Source of the DNA: Azolla pinnata
Lineage: Eukaryota; Streptophyta; Polypodiopsida; Salviniales; Salviniaceae
DNA: 64,000 nt
Assembly: GCA_037176905.1 (NCBI GenBank)
Contig: JBBBWG010026336.1
Coordinates: 1 to 64,000, forward strand
Direction of reading: 5' to 3'
A program made the position numbers and the translations under genes. The notes beneath the pieces were generated by a model that worked only from the letters and a program-made list of their open reading frames with translations, was not told where the DNA came from and ran no database searches. Numbering within the stretch: the stretch's first letter is position 1; each line of letters starts with the position of its first letter. Positions 39,526 to 52,800 of the stretch are shown here, piece after piece.

Positions 39526-41035
39526 AATGAGCCCCTAATGCATTCCGGCCTTCAACACTGTTGCTGTTCATCTCTTATATATACAGAGCTGATAATTATC
39601 GACACTCGGAAAGGAGTAAAAGCCAGAGAGGTGCATTATGAGATCTCGAGTGATCTCAGTCTTGTTATTGTGCAGATATATACCTTGTGACAAACACTAT
39701 CTATATGAGATCTCGATCTTGTTAGCGTGAGATCAGGAAGTTTTGTATCTACAGCCAAAACATGCTTTAGGAAGTGTAAGCTATTTCAAGAGTGAAAACC
39801 AAGTGTCAATTGTTTCCCGCATGCATTATTAAGTGATGAATCTCCATGTAAATATTAGATGGAAATCACTACACATTTACACGCGTAATCTACTATTACA
39901 ATCGGACAATTGCGTAAGATGTAAGCAATTCAGTTCAAGCTCATAACAACAATCCATAAAAGCTTACACTATAATCTACTACAATCAGATAACTGCGTAT
40001 TACGTATGCAATTCGGTTTAAGTTCATAATAACAATCCATAAAAGCCAACCTATCTCAGTTCAGTGAACCGAATCCATACAAGCAAGGCTAGCCTGACAG
40101 ATTAGTTTGGTCCATTTGAGCTCAATACAATCGCTTTAATTTGACAAGCTTATTTTTCGTGCAAGTTTTTACTCTACAATCCGTTCATTCTCCGAGCAAT
40201 TTGCATACATTAAAAATGCATCCTTTTGTAAAGAACAGATTCCCTGACATTTTACACAGATTGATATTTTTCACAAGCAGAGGATTTATACCATCCGTTT
40301 CCGGCTCAAATCCCATTATCCTAATTCTGTTCATCATCGGTAAATTTTAGTTACTCCACAAACAAATTTTACATCAGACCAACAACCCTGTCCATATATG
40401 TATATATATATTTCTCAAATTTAGATGCAGTAAACAACCAAAAGAAAAAAAAAGCAGCAAAATCTGCTAATCCATATTAACCTGAGGAGAGATGCAAAGA
40501 TTATACAGAGCCTTTATAAAAACCGATCATTTCAGGAAGGTAATCTACAAAATTTCGGGCGTTACAGAGCTTCAAAATAAGAGCTCCTTTCCTTGCCATA
40601 ACACTCTCAAAAAGAAAAAGGGAGAAAAAAAACCAGCATTACCAAAACTTTGCCTCCCACCCAAAAAATTTTGACTGTTCATTCCTTTTCTTCGTTTTGG
40701 CTCCATGGGTTGGAATCATTACTTCAATCTGATCACCTCATTTTGCGTTTATAAAACTCCGAAAGGCAAACCCTAATTCCTGAAACACCTCCTTTTGTCA
40801 CTAACTTAGAAGCTCCAATGGGGCTTCTATGACCCTGTCCAAATACTACTAAGCTACACTGTTATAACATCCTGTAAGTGAGTCAGTCTGATATATATGG
40901 TGATACCTAGTTGATTCGTAAAAATGATCCAAAGCAAAGTACCATATACAATAGCCCTCCTGGTTTTTACATATGAAATGTTTTACCAATAAACTGCAAA
41001 AGCACTTTCCTTTCCAAACGCCCTCCATGTTAGCA
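39526..41035. other. convergent 3' region with an 80-bp tandem duplication
   Basis: It lies between the stops of the coiled-coil gene (+) and the YTH gene (-) and holds their 3' UTRs. At about 39888-40050 a unit of about 80 bp occurs twice (ACAATC, GCAATTC, then ATAACAACAATCCATAAAAG or similar). No further gene is seen. Confidence 0.6.
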
Positions 41036-44000
41036 CTACTTTTCAGAAGCTTTTGGAAGAAGAGAACCCTCCTCTCCAACTTGCCCTAACACTGTTTCTG
41101 TTGAGATTGAATTTGTCTGAGCTTCATCTGTAATTCTGCTCTTTGGGTTATCAATCATGCTATGTCCATCCGCTGGCTTTTCACTTCTACAACCTAATTC
41201 TGTATCACATTTATTTCCTGTTAAATCCCCTTGAGCAGCATTACTCTGATCCATCTCTTTGTTCACACGATGCATGATCTATGTATATATCATTGCAAAT
41301 CAAAATATATGTGGCCATAGAATATAGATTAAAACCAATCAATATAACCTTATGATTGATTGAAAATGGTCATAAAATACCTGCTGATGCTGTTGAAGGT
41401 GGTTTTGTTGCTTAGCCCTTTTTTCCTGCATGAGCTTTTGTCGCGTTTCATAGAATTGGAAATCATCCAATATTGATACCTTTGTATTATAATTCTTGAA
41501 AAGATTAAGCATCTCTAGACCCTGGTGTAAGGGAACCTGAATGGAATATATAGAAACATCACTTTCTAAAGGATATATTTACAAGGGGCCTAATACATGA
41601 TAAAAAGAAGAAAGCAGTAAATTTCGATGCCAAAAATATCTCTAAACAATGATAATAAAGAAACAGTATCTGACCCATTTCCTTTTCTAGCATAGCTGTA
41701 ATGATAACATGCACCATGCAGTACTTAGCGCCTATCTCATTATTTCAGCCATTGATGTCCACACTGCTGAGACATCAATATGAACATGATATCTACGCAT
41801 TGACTAAAATTTCCTTTGGCTTTAACCATTCCACCTATTGTAGTTAATTTTTAGCTTACCCTCAACTGGCAGTAAACTACTACAAAACAGTGCAACCAAT
41901 TGTATTTTATGTTGCTTCTGGCCAATTTACAACTTGCTTTCGAAAACATAAAACTACAAACCTCTTGTGTGTCTCTGCTGTTTGTTACAGGTTTATTGTC
42001 ATTGTTCTCAAGAATGATATGTCTAAACTGGCTGTTGGGAACATCTTTTACAATATGCCATTTGAGGGGGACTTTTCCAGTCCACTTGTCTTGCTGCCAG
42101 AATTCCAAATTCTTGTGGAAATCTACAGGTCCAACTATCTCAGCTACACCACAAAATTGTCCACTGGCGTTGACCTGAAAAGAAAAACCATATTTTATAG
42201 AACACTTTGAAAAAACATTCCCTGACAATCTTCCTTGTTTAATAATGGTCAACACATACCGAGAAAAAGAGGAATACTGGGCATTTTCCAGACGACGAAA
42301 GTCCTTCAGTAAATGCTGCATCAAGCTTCTTGTTCCCATTTGCTGTACTGGCCCATACATTATATTTGATGCTTTTGTGAATGTCATCTTCACTGTATGA
42401 CTTAATGATGAAAAACTTTGCCTTCTCATAGGTGCACACAAAATCAGGATGGTTGTATTCTTCTTTATTTATAGGCAAGTTTACACTTTCCGATGAGCCA
42501 CTTAAGCTTCCCTGAGCTCTAACATACCTCACAGCACCAGGGTTAATTCGCTGATATCGACCCCTTGTTCTAGGGCCCCTGTTTTGATCATTAAGGATGT
42601 CCCAACTTGGATTTCCGTTGTTCAGCATCTCATTCCCTCTACCCCATGTCTTCTCCTTTTCCAAAGCATACCAATTGCGCCCAGACCCTCGGGGTTCCCA
42701 ACCAGGTGAAATACCCAGTCTTCCAGGGTTAGAGGAACTCGGGTACATCCGAGAAGATGGCTGATAAAACCTGCCAAGTCCTCCAGCATTGGATGATACT
42801 CCGCCCCTCGGCCGATGTTGTTGATTGGGTGGAATATGTGGCTGCAAATACAATAGCACAATGTAAGAGCAGCAATCAGCAGAAATTGCAAAATGCAGGG
42901 GAGTTACTACTCAAAAAAAGACAGTGAAAAATCCTAAAATAGGAAACCTTTCATGAAACAAAAAATAAACCAGGGCCAAACATGAATCGGCAGGGTTACT
43001 TACTAATAACGGGGCCAGAGGTCTTGCATTTTGACCCAGAGAAGTCACATTGTGCCTTTGCTGAACTTCAGTTGCTTTAGATGAATCTGACCACACCACT
43101 GCACCCGCTCTTCCAGCTTCATAACTTACTCTTACATCCTGTGATGATGATGTCTGTGAGCTTAAGGCAGGAAGAACACCTCGTCCCTGGAGACTTGAAG
43201 GGTAGTCTGCATAGGCAGACTTTCCACTAGATGGTCCATTATTCCCACTGGCTGGAGTGCTAGGAGATCTGTTATCATTGCTAGGTTCTTTAGTTGTTAC
43301 AGTTGAGGGCTCATGGATAGTGGGGATTAAAGGAGCATTGGAAACTACAGGTTGTTGATACATATGGCCAGCAAAAGGGTAACCATGTGCACCATACAAC
43401 TGACCATCGGCCCGCATAGGTGCTCCTGATGTGTAAGGTGCATATAGGTGCTGTGGGTTGTATGCATAGCCAGAAGGATGATATACAAGGGCCCCACTGT
43501 CACTGAAGTTTCCCTGGAGAAAAACAGTAGAATGAGCATTCGTCACTTGATATTGTAAAGCAAAGCCTACTTCAATAACAAGCCTTACTGCATTCTGTGA
43601 GTCGCCACTTTCGGCAACAATATGCCTTGAATAATCCTCCCAATCCACAGGATAGTCATACCCTGCATTTTGGCTAAACAACTCAGATAACCGAAGAACA
43701 AGAAGAAAATATCACTTGTATAAACAGGCTGGAAAATCCCTGGATAATCTCCGGTCTTTTCAAATAATCTTCTGGTTGAAATGCAAGCTCTGAACTTACC
43801 ACCAATGAAATATCCATGATGTGCTGGATAACCATTCAAGGCATAATACATTCCACCATCCATCCCAGCATAATCCGTCTGGACATGGGATGAATCTGCT
43901 GTTGCTGTTCCAGAGGGATCTAGTCCTTCTTGAGTACTTGACGTCTGGTTGGCTTGCACCTGCATTTCAAGGCAGACGGACAAGATTATATGTGTAGCAA

Positions 44001-44124
44001 TGATATCATAAAGAAGAAAACATTTAAGTGCATATCTTACTTCCAATGCGTCTCGAATAGTTGCCTGTGGGTCCACTTGAAGATCTTTTAGCAAGTCTGC
44101 CACATCTAAATGTTTTTGTGGCAT
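41036..44124 (-). CDS. ECT: YTH-domain m6A reader, plant ECT family (673 aa)
   Basis: Minus-strand coding exons are 44124-44041, 43959-43800, 43662-43589, 43513-43004, 42841-42260, 42174-41962, 41536-41381 and 41278-41036; phases agree (2,022 nt). Residues 1-400 are Tyr/Gly/Pro/Ser-rich and disordered, with the plant ECT pattern [20 protein letters not shown]. The YTH domain spans about 415-560: [58 protein letters not shown] and [20 protein letters not shown]. The aromatic cage Trp residues W439, W496 and W501 are present at the expected spacing, so m6A binding should be intact. Such proteins act in the cytoplasm on m6A-marked mRNA. The C-terminus is Gln-rich and helical. The ATG at 44124 is chosen because the upstream exons carry no in-frame ATG. 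Confidence 0.93.
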
Positions 44125-45790
44125 CAAGGTTAACAGTTCTAAACTCTGGAATCGTCTTCAAATCGAAGAGAAGATTAATCGAGATAAGTTATGACATGGA
44201 CTTCAAATTTTCACGATCCATGATTGGATTTTATCTGAAACCATAAATTCCTCATTTACAAAAAAAACATGGAATAAATAAATGAAGAGACAAATATGGA
44301 CCTCACTTGTACAAGCTATGTATAAAAGGGATTTCTTGAAGTTCTATTTTTGTATAACCTAATTTTGACATGGCAGTCACACAGTTCCGATCGGTACTGT
44401 TTATGCAGACTCGGAAAAAGGAAATAAAGCATATGAAAGTCATAAAAACAAAATTTAAACAAGGATACTGTCTGCTGCTTGCACATTGGCTCCCATTGCA
44501 TATAGATTATCTCAAGCTTCAAATTTCCTTTGGAAACTTCCACGTCTTCTACTAATAGTATTTACTCCTCTAATCTCTGCAATCTTCTCACAGACAAAGC
44601 ATTAGAAAAATTATCACCTATTGCACTCGTCAGGGAAGCAAGATCCAGAAGAAACTAAATTTCGAAGAATAGCAGCTCCATGAAGGAAACAAAGAGCTTA
44701 CTAAGCATTACTTATGCACCTTCCCAATGAATCGAAAGTAGATACGGCTTTCCTCAAATGCTGGTAATGCAAACACTCTGTAGTCCCGATCGCACAGAAG
44801 AAGAAATAGTTAAAACACAATAACTTAGAGATAAAAAAAGCTTGAGAAGAAGCCATTGAAAAAGATTCCATACCTTCAGAACGATATGGACGAAACTCAT
44901 AGTCCACGCAACAGAAACTGCATACGGACAACCGTGATGATGTTTAACATGACTTAGCAACTTCAAAAGCTAACATTGGTCACAGAAGATACTTTTTTGA
45001 AACGAGAATCTGTTCCAATACAGAAGATCACAACGAAAATGAATGGAACATGAGACTCTTTACGGAGCTGCACAGGAGAAAGTCATGCCAGCTTCACTCT
45101 CAAATAAAACAATGTTCCCAAAAAGCCATGGACTGGAAGTCGCAGGAGGGGGGAATGATTTATTTCCCAAGCCAAGCCAGGCTTCGGACACTGTAAAAAA
45201 CGCAGATATCTGGAGAATGAGCACATGCGCATTCCCACTGTGCAGAAGACGTCCGGCCTCTTCGCAGTTAACATAACAACATCGCAGAAATCACAGAAGA
45301 ATATCTATTCCCGTGTGAGGACGGGATGCAAGGGAAGGTTCGACGGCCATGGAGCTTTGCGTATCGACAGTGCACAGGATAGCTGCGACGTTGTGACAAT
45401 CGAGTAGAATCTCCATAGGATGCCATGGCCAAGCGCGGTGGAACAAAAACTCGGAAACTTACAAAAAAGAAAAGGAAGTGTGGCTCGCTCGAGCCGTGGT
45501 CCCGTACCTTATGAGCTGTGCAGGTAGACCGACACGGTGCGGGAGTTCCCGACAGAAATCTGGCTGAGCTTTTGACGCGCCGCCTCGGTCTGTTCTTCCG
45601 TACTCGGTAAGGAGGAGGAAGCCGAAGACGAAGTCGAAGCCGAAGACGAAGACGAAGAAGACGGAGATGAAGACGGAACGCGGTAATGAAGAAAAGGATA
45701 GAAGACAAACCGTGGCGAGGGAGGGGGGGAAAACCCTAATCCGGCGGTGAAAGCGCAAAAGTCTGGGCGAGGGAGAGGGAAGGTGGAGAT
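44125..45790 (-). promoter_or_regulatory. 5' UTR exons and promoter of the YTH gene
   Basis: On the minus strand there are three probable non-coding exons: one ending at 45508 (donor GTACGGG), 44917-44874 and 44777-44720, all with good AG and GT sites and stops in every joined frame. The first exon lies in a CGAAGA/GAAGAC-rich tract (45600-45680), and a GAAAACCCTAAT telobox is at about 45727. No second gene is supported here. Confidence 0.6.
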
Positions 45791-45894
45791 ATCTGGCGAT
45801 GGAGCTAGCTGCTGGGAGCGTCGTGGCGGCCTCTGTCGTTGCTCAGAGCGTGCGAAGCGGCAGCTACAAGAAGGAACGCCATAGCCGACAGAGA

Positions 45895-46532
45895 TCAGAA
45901 GGCGAAGACGAAGACGAAGAAGAAAGAAGAAGAAGAAGAAAGAAAACGAAGAAGAAGAAGAAGAAGAAGAAGAAGACGAAGAAGAAGAAGAAAGAAGAAG
46001 GAAAGGAAGAAAAAACGAAAAAAAGAGGATTTCTTTTCTGTGTAAAAAAGGAAAGAGAACAAAAAACAAAAACAAAAACAAAAACAAAAACAAAAACAAA
46101 AAAATTGAAAAAAAAACCAACGTGAGAGAAATGAATTTGGTTTTTTTTTTGGTTTTTGTTTTTTTGAAGGCCAAGAAAATACGTGCTCTCTTTTTTTTAA
46201 ATGGAGGAAAGAAGAAGAAAAAACAGGAACCGATTTTAATAATTATTATTATTTAATTATTTAAGTATTTAATTATTTAATTTTTTTAATTGTTATTATT
46301 TAATTATTGTTATTATTTATTTATTTATTTATTTTATTATTATTGTTATTATTGTTTAATTATTGTTATTGTTTAATTATTGTTATTATTTAATTATTGT
46401 TATTGTTTAATTATTCTTATTGTTTAATTGTTCTTATTATTATTTAAATATTTTTATTATTTATTTACTTATTTGTTTGTTTATTTATTATTTTTTATTT
46501 ATTTAATTATTGTTATTATTATTATTAATTAA
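45895..46532. repeat. low-complexity block: GAA, AAAAAC and TTATTG/ATTT microsatellites
   Basis: Three microsatellite types follow each other: GAAGAA-rich (45895-46015), (AAAAAC)n (46060-46095), and TTATT/TTATTG-type (46230-46530). The open frames across it are Lys/Arg or Ser/Phe runs. The last block leads straight into a MITE end. Confidence 0.92.
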
Positions 46533-46969
46533 GGGAGAATTACCGGAACGCCCACCAGAATTGTAAATTGCATTTTAACGCCTGCTGAAACGGGGACTTG
46601 CGAGTTAATGCCCTGATCTTCCATCGAGAATTAACGCCCGATTCGTTCCACGCTGATTGATTCTGTTCCCAATCGCTTCCCCGCTGATAGATCCTACTCG
46701 ATTTTTTTTACCTGTATTTGATTGACAGAAGTTAGTCATTCTAGAATCTAATTAATTGATTCATATGCTGATTTGGTATTGATCAGCTGATTGAGCATTA
46801 ATCGATTAATTAATTTGATGTTAATTGAGCTCATAATTTGTTGATTTCATGTTAACCAATTAACTGAGCCTGATTTTTTAAACTATACATTAATTTGTAA
46901 TTTTTTATTTTAGGAGGCGTTAAAATGTAATTTATAATTGTATTAAATGTTTTTTGGCATTTCTCTCTA
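46533..46969 (+). mobile_element. MITE-like element, near full length
   Basis: The left end is GGGAGAATTACCGGAACGCC followed by TGTAAATTGCATTTTAACGC. The right end is GGCGTTAAAATGTAATTTAT, then TTTTTTGGCATTTCTC. The ends are inverted repeats of about 50 bp. The interior has the family words TTGATTGACAGAAGTTAGTC and GTTAATTGAGCTCA. It is about 437 bp and has no coding capacity. Confidence 0.82.
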
Positions 46970-48759
46970 GTGATAAGAAGAAGAAGAAGAAGCAACAGCA
47001 GAACAGAAGAAAAACTAAATGTTTTTTAAATCAATGTGTTTTTTGTGGAGTTTCTTGATAAAACAAAATGAAGAGAAGAAATATGTGGTGAAATTAAATC
47101 CTTTCATAGTGAAGGAATTTTTTATATAGCCAAAATGAGGCAATTGACATTTCCAATCTTTGCTTCTTCTTTGATTTGATCTATTTCAATTAGTCACAAA
47201 AATTTGGTGCAGTTTGATGCACATATGATTGATTCTGCCAAACTCTAAGACATGATCTTATCTGCGTCGGATCATTCCAGCTCGATGCGATGCAGAATTT
47301 GCATTGAATCATTCCGGTCTAGACGTGGTGCTTCTGCAAGCTATTGAAAAACAGTGACATAGGAGTTTATTGTGCTTGGTGAGGATCAAACATATAATCT
47401 TGATTCAGCAAGACAAATTCTCTTATAGTGAGCGATATGCCTCTATAAAGTTCTAGAAAGTTCCTGGAGGTTCTAGAACATTCCCGAGTCTTGAAATATT
47501 CAAGAACATTTGTTACCCACGGAGATCCCAAACATTCAAAATGATATGCGATATCAACGGTTCTCAAACATATAACAGGATTGCCCCTTGCCTACCATCT
47601 CAACTGTGTGGAATTGTTCACCGATGCCATGCTTTCGTCGATCCTGCTTTTACAATGCTTGACGAGGTTGTTGAAAGCATTGGATCTATGCAAGTGTGGG
47701 CGGAGCTGTCGCAATGTAAAGACTATATGCTTTGTGAGAATCGAATTCATAACCTCGCAGCAGCAAGATATTACGCTCAACTATCACAATACAAACACGT
47801 ACTAACTACATATTATACTTGTTAAACCTGACAATTTTCTTAGAGTGCGACATACATACCTCTAGAAGGTTCTAGAAGATTCTTGACTCTAAAACATCTA
47901 GAAACACTCTGCAATTTTCAGAACCACTGATGACGCGATCGTGATTATTCTGAAGAACAACATTAACAGGCGTGTTCGTCGACAATCGATCGACGATTAA
48001 TTTGAGTGAATCGAGCCTTCTTTTCAAGTTCATTTTTTCCCATCGTTTCTTGGTCCAGAACCCTGGAAGTTTTGTCCACGCATGCATGCACACACAGATC
48101 CAAAACCCATGCTTTTGAGCCTTGATAACGTACTCGAGAATCGAACATCTGGCCCACAGATCGATCAAAAAAATGCCCCCGAGGAAGAGATCATCTTACA
48201 CAAGCAATGGTGCGCTGTTTCTCTGGCTCAGATGTCGTGTTTGTTGGGACTTGGAACTACTTCTTCTGTTCACGCGGTGGCCTTCAGGTATCATCATATC
48301 CGTGGCTCGATCACTGCCTTGCTTCTTCTGCATTCTGCTATTCGTGGCTCGATCAGTGCCTTGTTTCTGCATTCTGGGTTCCGATCGATCGATGCACACG
48401 AAACCAATCGAATCAATATCCATACAAAAAAGAAAAGCCGCTCCGACCATTTTTTTTTTCCACATTATCATCGTGCATCGAAACATGAGCCGACGACCAG
48501 ACTAGTCCACACAATGAGAACATTATCAACATGCTTTTTCGGCAATAACGATGCAAAGGGAAGACATGTATGCATCACAGCCAAGAGCCAAGCCAGAATT
48601 TGAACCTGTGATCTCGTTCGGTGTATAATCCAGTGATCACCGATCGATCAAACGTACAATCGTATGACATAAATACAACAATTTGCATGTATTCGATACG
48701 TCTTTGTTATATTACAGAATGCTCCGGAACTTTCTAGAAGCTTCTGCATGAAGTTGCCC
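46970..48759. other. intergenic repeats with three heat-shock-element-like clusters
   Basis: No gene is supported. A segment around 47411-47490 recurs in decayed form at 47830-47890 (GACAA..TTCTTA, CGA.AT, then TCTAGAA clusters), so this is old repeat DNA, possibly remnants of a transposon's terminal region. At 48298-48375 a unit of about 40 bp (GTGGCTCGATCA(C/G)TGCCTTG) occurs twice. Confidence 0.5.
47451..47487. promoter_or_regulatory. heat-shock-element-like array
   Basis: Alternating TTC and GAA trimers sit every five bases over eight units (TTCTAGAAAGTTCCTGGAGG, then TTCTAGAACATTCCCGAG), the spacing bound by trimeric heat-shock factors. Weaker clusters of the same kind are at 47860-47886 and 48727-48744. 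No gene start lies close by, so function is uncertain. Confidence 0.6.
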
Positions 48760-49800
48760 TTGACGATATGTTTTGCGCGAATCTTTGCATGGATACATCA
48801 TACCATGCAAATGTATATGCATGCACGCATATATCATGCCATGCGGATATGCATGCACACATACATTCATACATTCCATATACTAGTTATTTACATCCGT
48901 ACATACCATCTAACGGATACAACCCATGCAACCCATACATACATGCTTGCACGCATGCATATAGTACCATACGGTCCATACGCTCATGCATATGCCCACA
49001 TACATACACACCCATGCATGCATACGATGCCATACAACCCACACATTCATGCTTATGCACACATACATACATACAACACCATACAATCCATTAATTCATG
49101 CTTGCACACATACATACATGCATACAGCACCATTGCAATCCATACATTCATGCATGCATGCAGACATGCATACAACACCACACACATACATACATCCTAC
49201 GAGGCCATACAAATCCACGCACTCTTGCTTACGCGCATGTCATACATACGATGCCATACGATCCATGAACTCTTGCTCACACGCACATGTCATACATACG
49301 ATGCCATACGATCCATGCACTCTTGCTTACGCACATGTCATGCATACGATGCTATACGATGCCATACGATCCATGCATGTGTACGCACACATACACCCTG
49401 CATCAATACCATACACTCCAAGACACTCATGCATCGTTATGCATACACGACACAACATTCATGCATCATGCATGCACGCACAACATCCATGCGTTATGCA
49501 TGCCTACATGCATACAACACCGCACACATACATACATCCCATGATGTCCATGCAATCCATACATTCATGCTTACGCACACCTTGTACACATACGGTGCCA
49601 TACATCCATGCATGCATACGGTGACATACGCCGTGTACACATACGGTGCCATACAGCTTGTACACATACGGTGCCATGCATCCATGCATGCATACGCACA
49701 CATACACCCATGAATGTAAGCCATGCATTCATGCGTTCTGCATACATCCATGTCATGTATGCATGCATGCCACATGAAGCCATGCATGCATCCATACATA
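48760..49800. repeat. 1-kb CATACA/CATGCA array
   Basis: A degenerate array of CATACA, CATGCA, CATACGATGC and CCATACGATCC words, largely alternating purine-pyrimidine. Because the repeat lacks in-frame stops it creates long His/Thr/Tyr/Ile and Cys/Met open frames on both strands; these are not genes. It ends about 55 bp before the ATG16 start codon. Confidence 0.95.
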
Positions 49801-49853
49801 CATCCATTTCTTTCCTTCTGTCTGCGTTTTCTCTTCTTCTGCTTCGTGTGGCT

Positions 49854-52800
49854 ATGGCGTGCAGAGCAGACGCGATGGCGCTGGCGATCGAAGAGGCCTG
49901 TTGGTCCCTCCGTCATCGCCATCGCCTGGAAGAAGCAGCTCACTCTCCCGCTTTGAACGCCCTGTCTATCGCCCTCAAATCGCAGGTAAGGAACCCGCCC
50001 CTCCCCGACTCCTGAATTCTAGCCCCTAATCGAAACGACTCCTGCTTCTCGCCGGAAGCCGCTAAACCCTAACAGGAAAAAAACACAACACAGGCACCAT
50101 CCGCAACACAGGAAATAGCGCAAACGCTAACCCTTGCTTCAAGCTATGGAAAGTTACGCCGGCCCCCGATATGGAAAACTGAATTGTCGCTGTAGTTTTT
50201 TGGAATCCACAGGATCCCTAACCCTGACGAGAAAAGATCTGTGGCAAATCTAGCCCTAATCCCACTGGTTTTGGCATTGTTATTACCTTTGGCCACGAGC
50301 ATCCGTTTGCTACTGCACCGTCAAAATCTAATTCTAACCCTAAAATTTGACGAGAAACGTTGTCATTTTCAGGCGACTGGGTTGCAAGAGAAGGTTCAGG
50401 AGCTTCAGGCCGAGCTAGTGCAGTGTTATCGAGCCCAATCACAAGTTTCAGAACAGCTCGTCGAAGAGATCGCAGCCTCAAAGACGATGAAAGCAGAGCT
50501 TTCCCAGAAAACTGAGACTCTAGTGCATTGTCAGGAGGAGCTTCTTTCCAGCAGGTTTGTATGGATCCCTTGACCTATTTCTCTGGTTGAAGAAGCAATT
50601 CTCATTGCTTCTCAAATATATTGTAGCAAGGCTGTGAATGCTGTATTTTAGAGATTGCAAGTTTTTTAGCATTTACTGAGGACAGTGTGCTAGTTCTTGA
50701 ACGCTGGAACTCAAGGCTTCAAATCTCATGATTTACCACCTATGAGAATTGTAAATTAGACAGATCATGATTACTAATGCTGCTGGTAGAATATGTAACT
50801 GTGTCTCCATTCCTATGTTCCACATGTTTGCGTATGCGCTTAGTATACATGTAGTGGTCTATTTGGTATGCATTCATGATGTGTATGCGTGTCTCTGCTG
50901 TAGATTTCAATTGTAGATTGTATGTGTGTACATACAATATATATTAGTTTTGAGTGCAACTGTAAAAGGCAATTCTTTTACATGGATTTTAGCATGCAAG
51001 TATGCTCTTCTTTTATTCTAGCCTGGTATTTCAAGGTGGCGTCAATAGTCTAAACAGGTTTTGACAGGGAAGAAGTGGTGAGACTGAGAGGAGAGTTAGA
51101 GGAGAAATCACGTGCTCTCGATCTCATCATCCCTGAGAATGAAGAGCTCCGGAGGGAGATGAAATCGCTAGAAGAGAAACTCATGGCTGTTGAACTTGAG
51201 AGCAAGAAATTGCTAGACCGGTGGATGTCACAGAAAATGGTAGATGCAGAAAGGCTCAACGAGGTAAATGTTTTGTTACTCTCTGCTAGTTTTCATGGAG
51301 ATCAGGGAGTTGTTTCGAATTTGATATGTTCATGTGTATCTTATTCGAATCTTAGCTGAACCAGACTGATGTCACATGGATCTCACAAACATCACACTCA
51401 TCGCCGAATAATTGCACAACTAATCACATAAACATAGCTAAGAAAATGGTCTATACGTCAATGACCACATTGAGCGTAGTGAAACACCTCAGAAAATTGT
51501 GTAAGCCCTGTAGAAATTGATGCCCATGCTGGTCATTTGAGATGAAGCCTGTAGACCAGTATCTTGAACATTTAATATCAAAGAATTTTACTGCGTAAAC
51601 TAGGACCTATATCATACAAGAAAAGAATATCCGAGAAGATATGATACGAGCTAGAGGAATCATGCGTAAACTATTGTCCAGAATGTGTGCTGCAGAATTT
51701 CAAATAAGAATGTATATAAACCAATGTCTTCATGCCTCATTATTTGCAAAAATATATCCAAGTATAAACATTCCCAAGAAAGTTCATATAGATAAACCAG
51801 TATTCAGATGCTCCACATCAAAGCACTGAAGCACTTAATGAAAGGCAACTAGCCTAATGTATCAGGAAAAAATCTACACGTCTCCTTCCTATTCGATTGG
51901 TCTCCTGATATTTGTCTGTGAATATCTACATCTCTTTTAGTGATTGAATCTTCTTGAATAGTACCTCTCCTCATATCTATGGACATCAATGTCTTCTGAT
52001 CTCAATCTCTCCATGGCATATGCAAAGCCAACCATATCATTTTCTAAAAAGATTGGGTAAGACAATTTTGTGGGATGGAACAAAACTCTCTTCTCGCTGC
52101 TCATTCTTCTTGCATAGATGTGGCTCACTGTCCACTGCCAGTTGACTTGGTACGGTCAAAACAAAATAGGCTTGCAAAGCTTATCAGTAAAGCGTAAGCA
52201 ATGCCTAGCACAAATGGTTTACTTGTGCTTGTTTTGTATAGTGCAGGCGAATGCCATGTATGAGGACCTTCTTGCCAGATTCAAGGCAGGCAGACTGGAA
52301 GAGCTTGCAAGACAACAGGCGGATGGTATTGTAAGGTATAGTGAGTCGGGAGCGGAAGACTATGTCGAATTGAAAATACCGACACAGTTAATTCGGGCAC
52401 TTCAAGCACACGAAAAGGGATGCACTACAGCTGTATTCCAGCATAACAGCGATATATTAGTGAGTGGAGGAAATGATAAACTTGTCAAGATTTGGAATCC
52501 AAAATCGGGTACAGTTTTGACAACACTTTCAGGCTGTTTGAGCTCTATACTGGACGTGGCTCTACCAGCTGATAACAAGTTTGTCCTCGGAGCTGGTGGA
52601 GATCACAAACTCTACTTTTGGGAGATCCTTTCAGGACGGATCCGTCATCTCTTGACAGGCCATTCAGAGAAAGTGTGCACGGTGGACATCAGCCGAGTGT
52701 CTAGCAGGACAGCAGTTAGTGGAGCTCATGATAGAACGATGAAGATTTGGGATCTCCAGAGAGGCTACGCTGTGAGCACTGTGATATGTCACAGCAATTG

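Noticed and set aside
41890-42210. Plus-strand frames over the YTH exons
   Set aside because: Shadow frames of the minus-strand YTH-domain exons.
45509-46174. 221-residue minus-strand and Lys/Arg-rich plus-strand frames
   Set aside because: Encoded by GAA and AAAAAC microsatellites around the YTH 5' UTR.
48748-49713. 321-residue open frame on the plus strand, and Cys/Met-rich frames opposite
   Set aside because: Produced by the stop-free CATACA/CATGCA array; composition is His/Thr/Tyr/Ile only, with no splice or start context.
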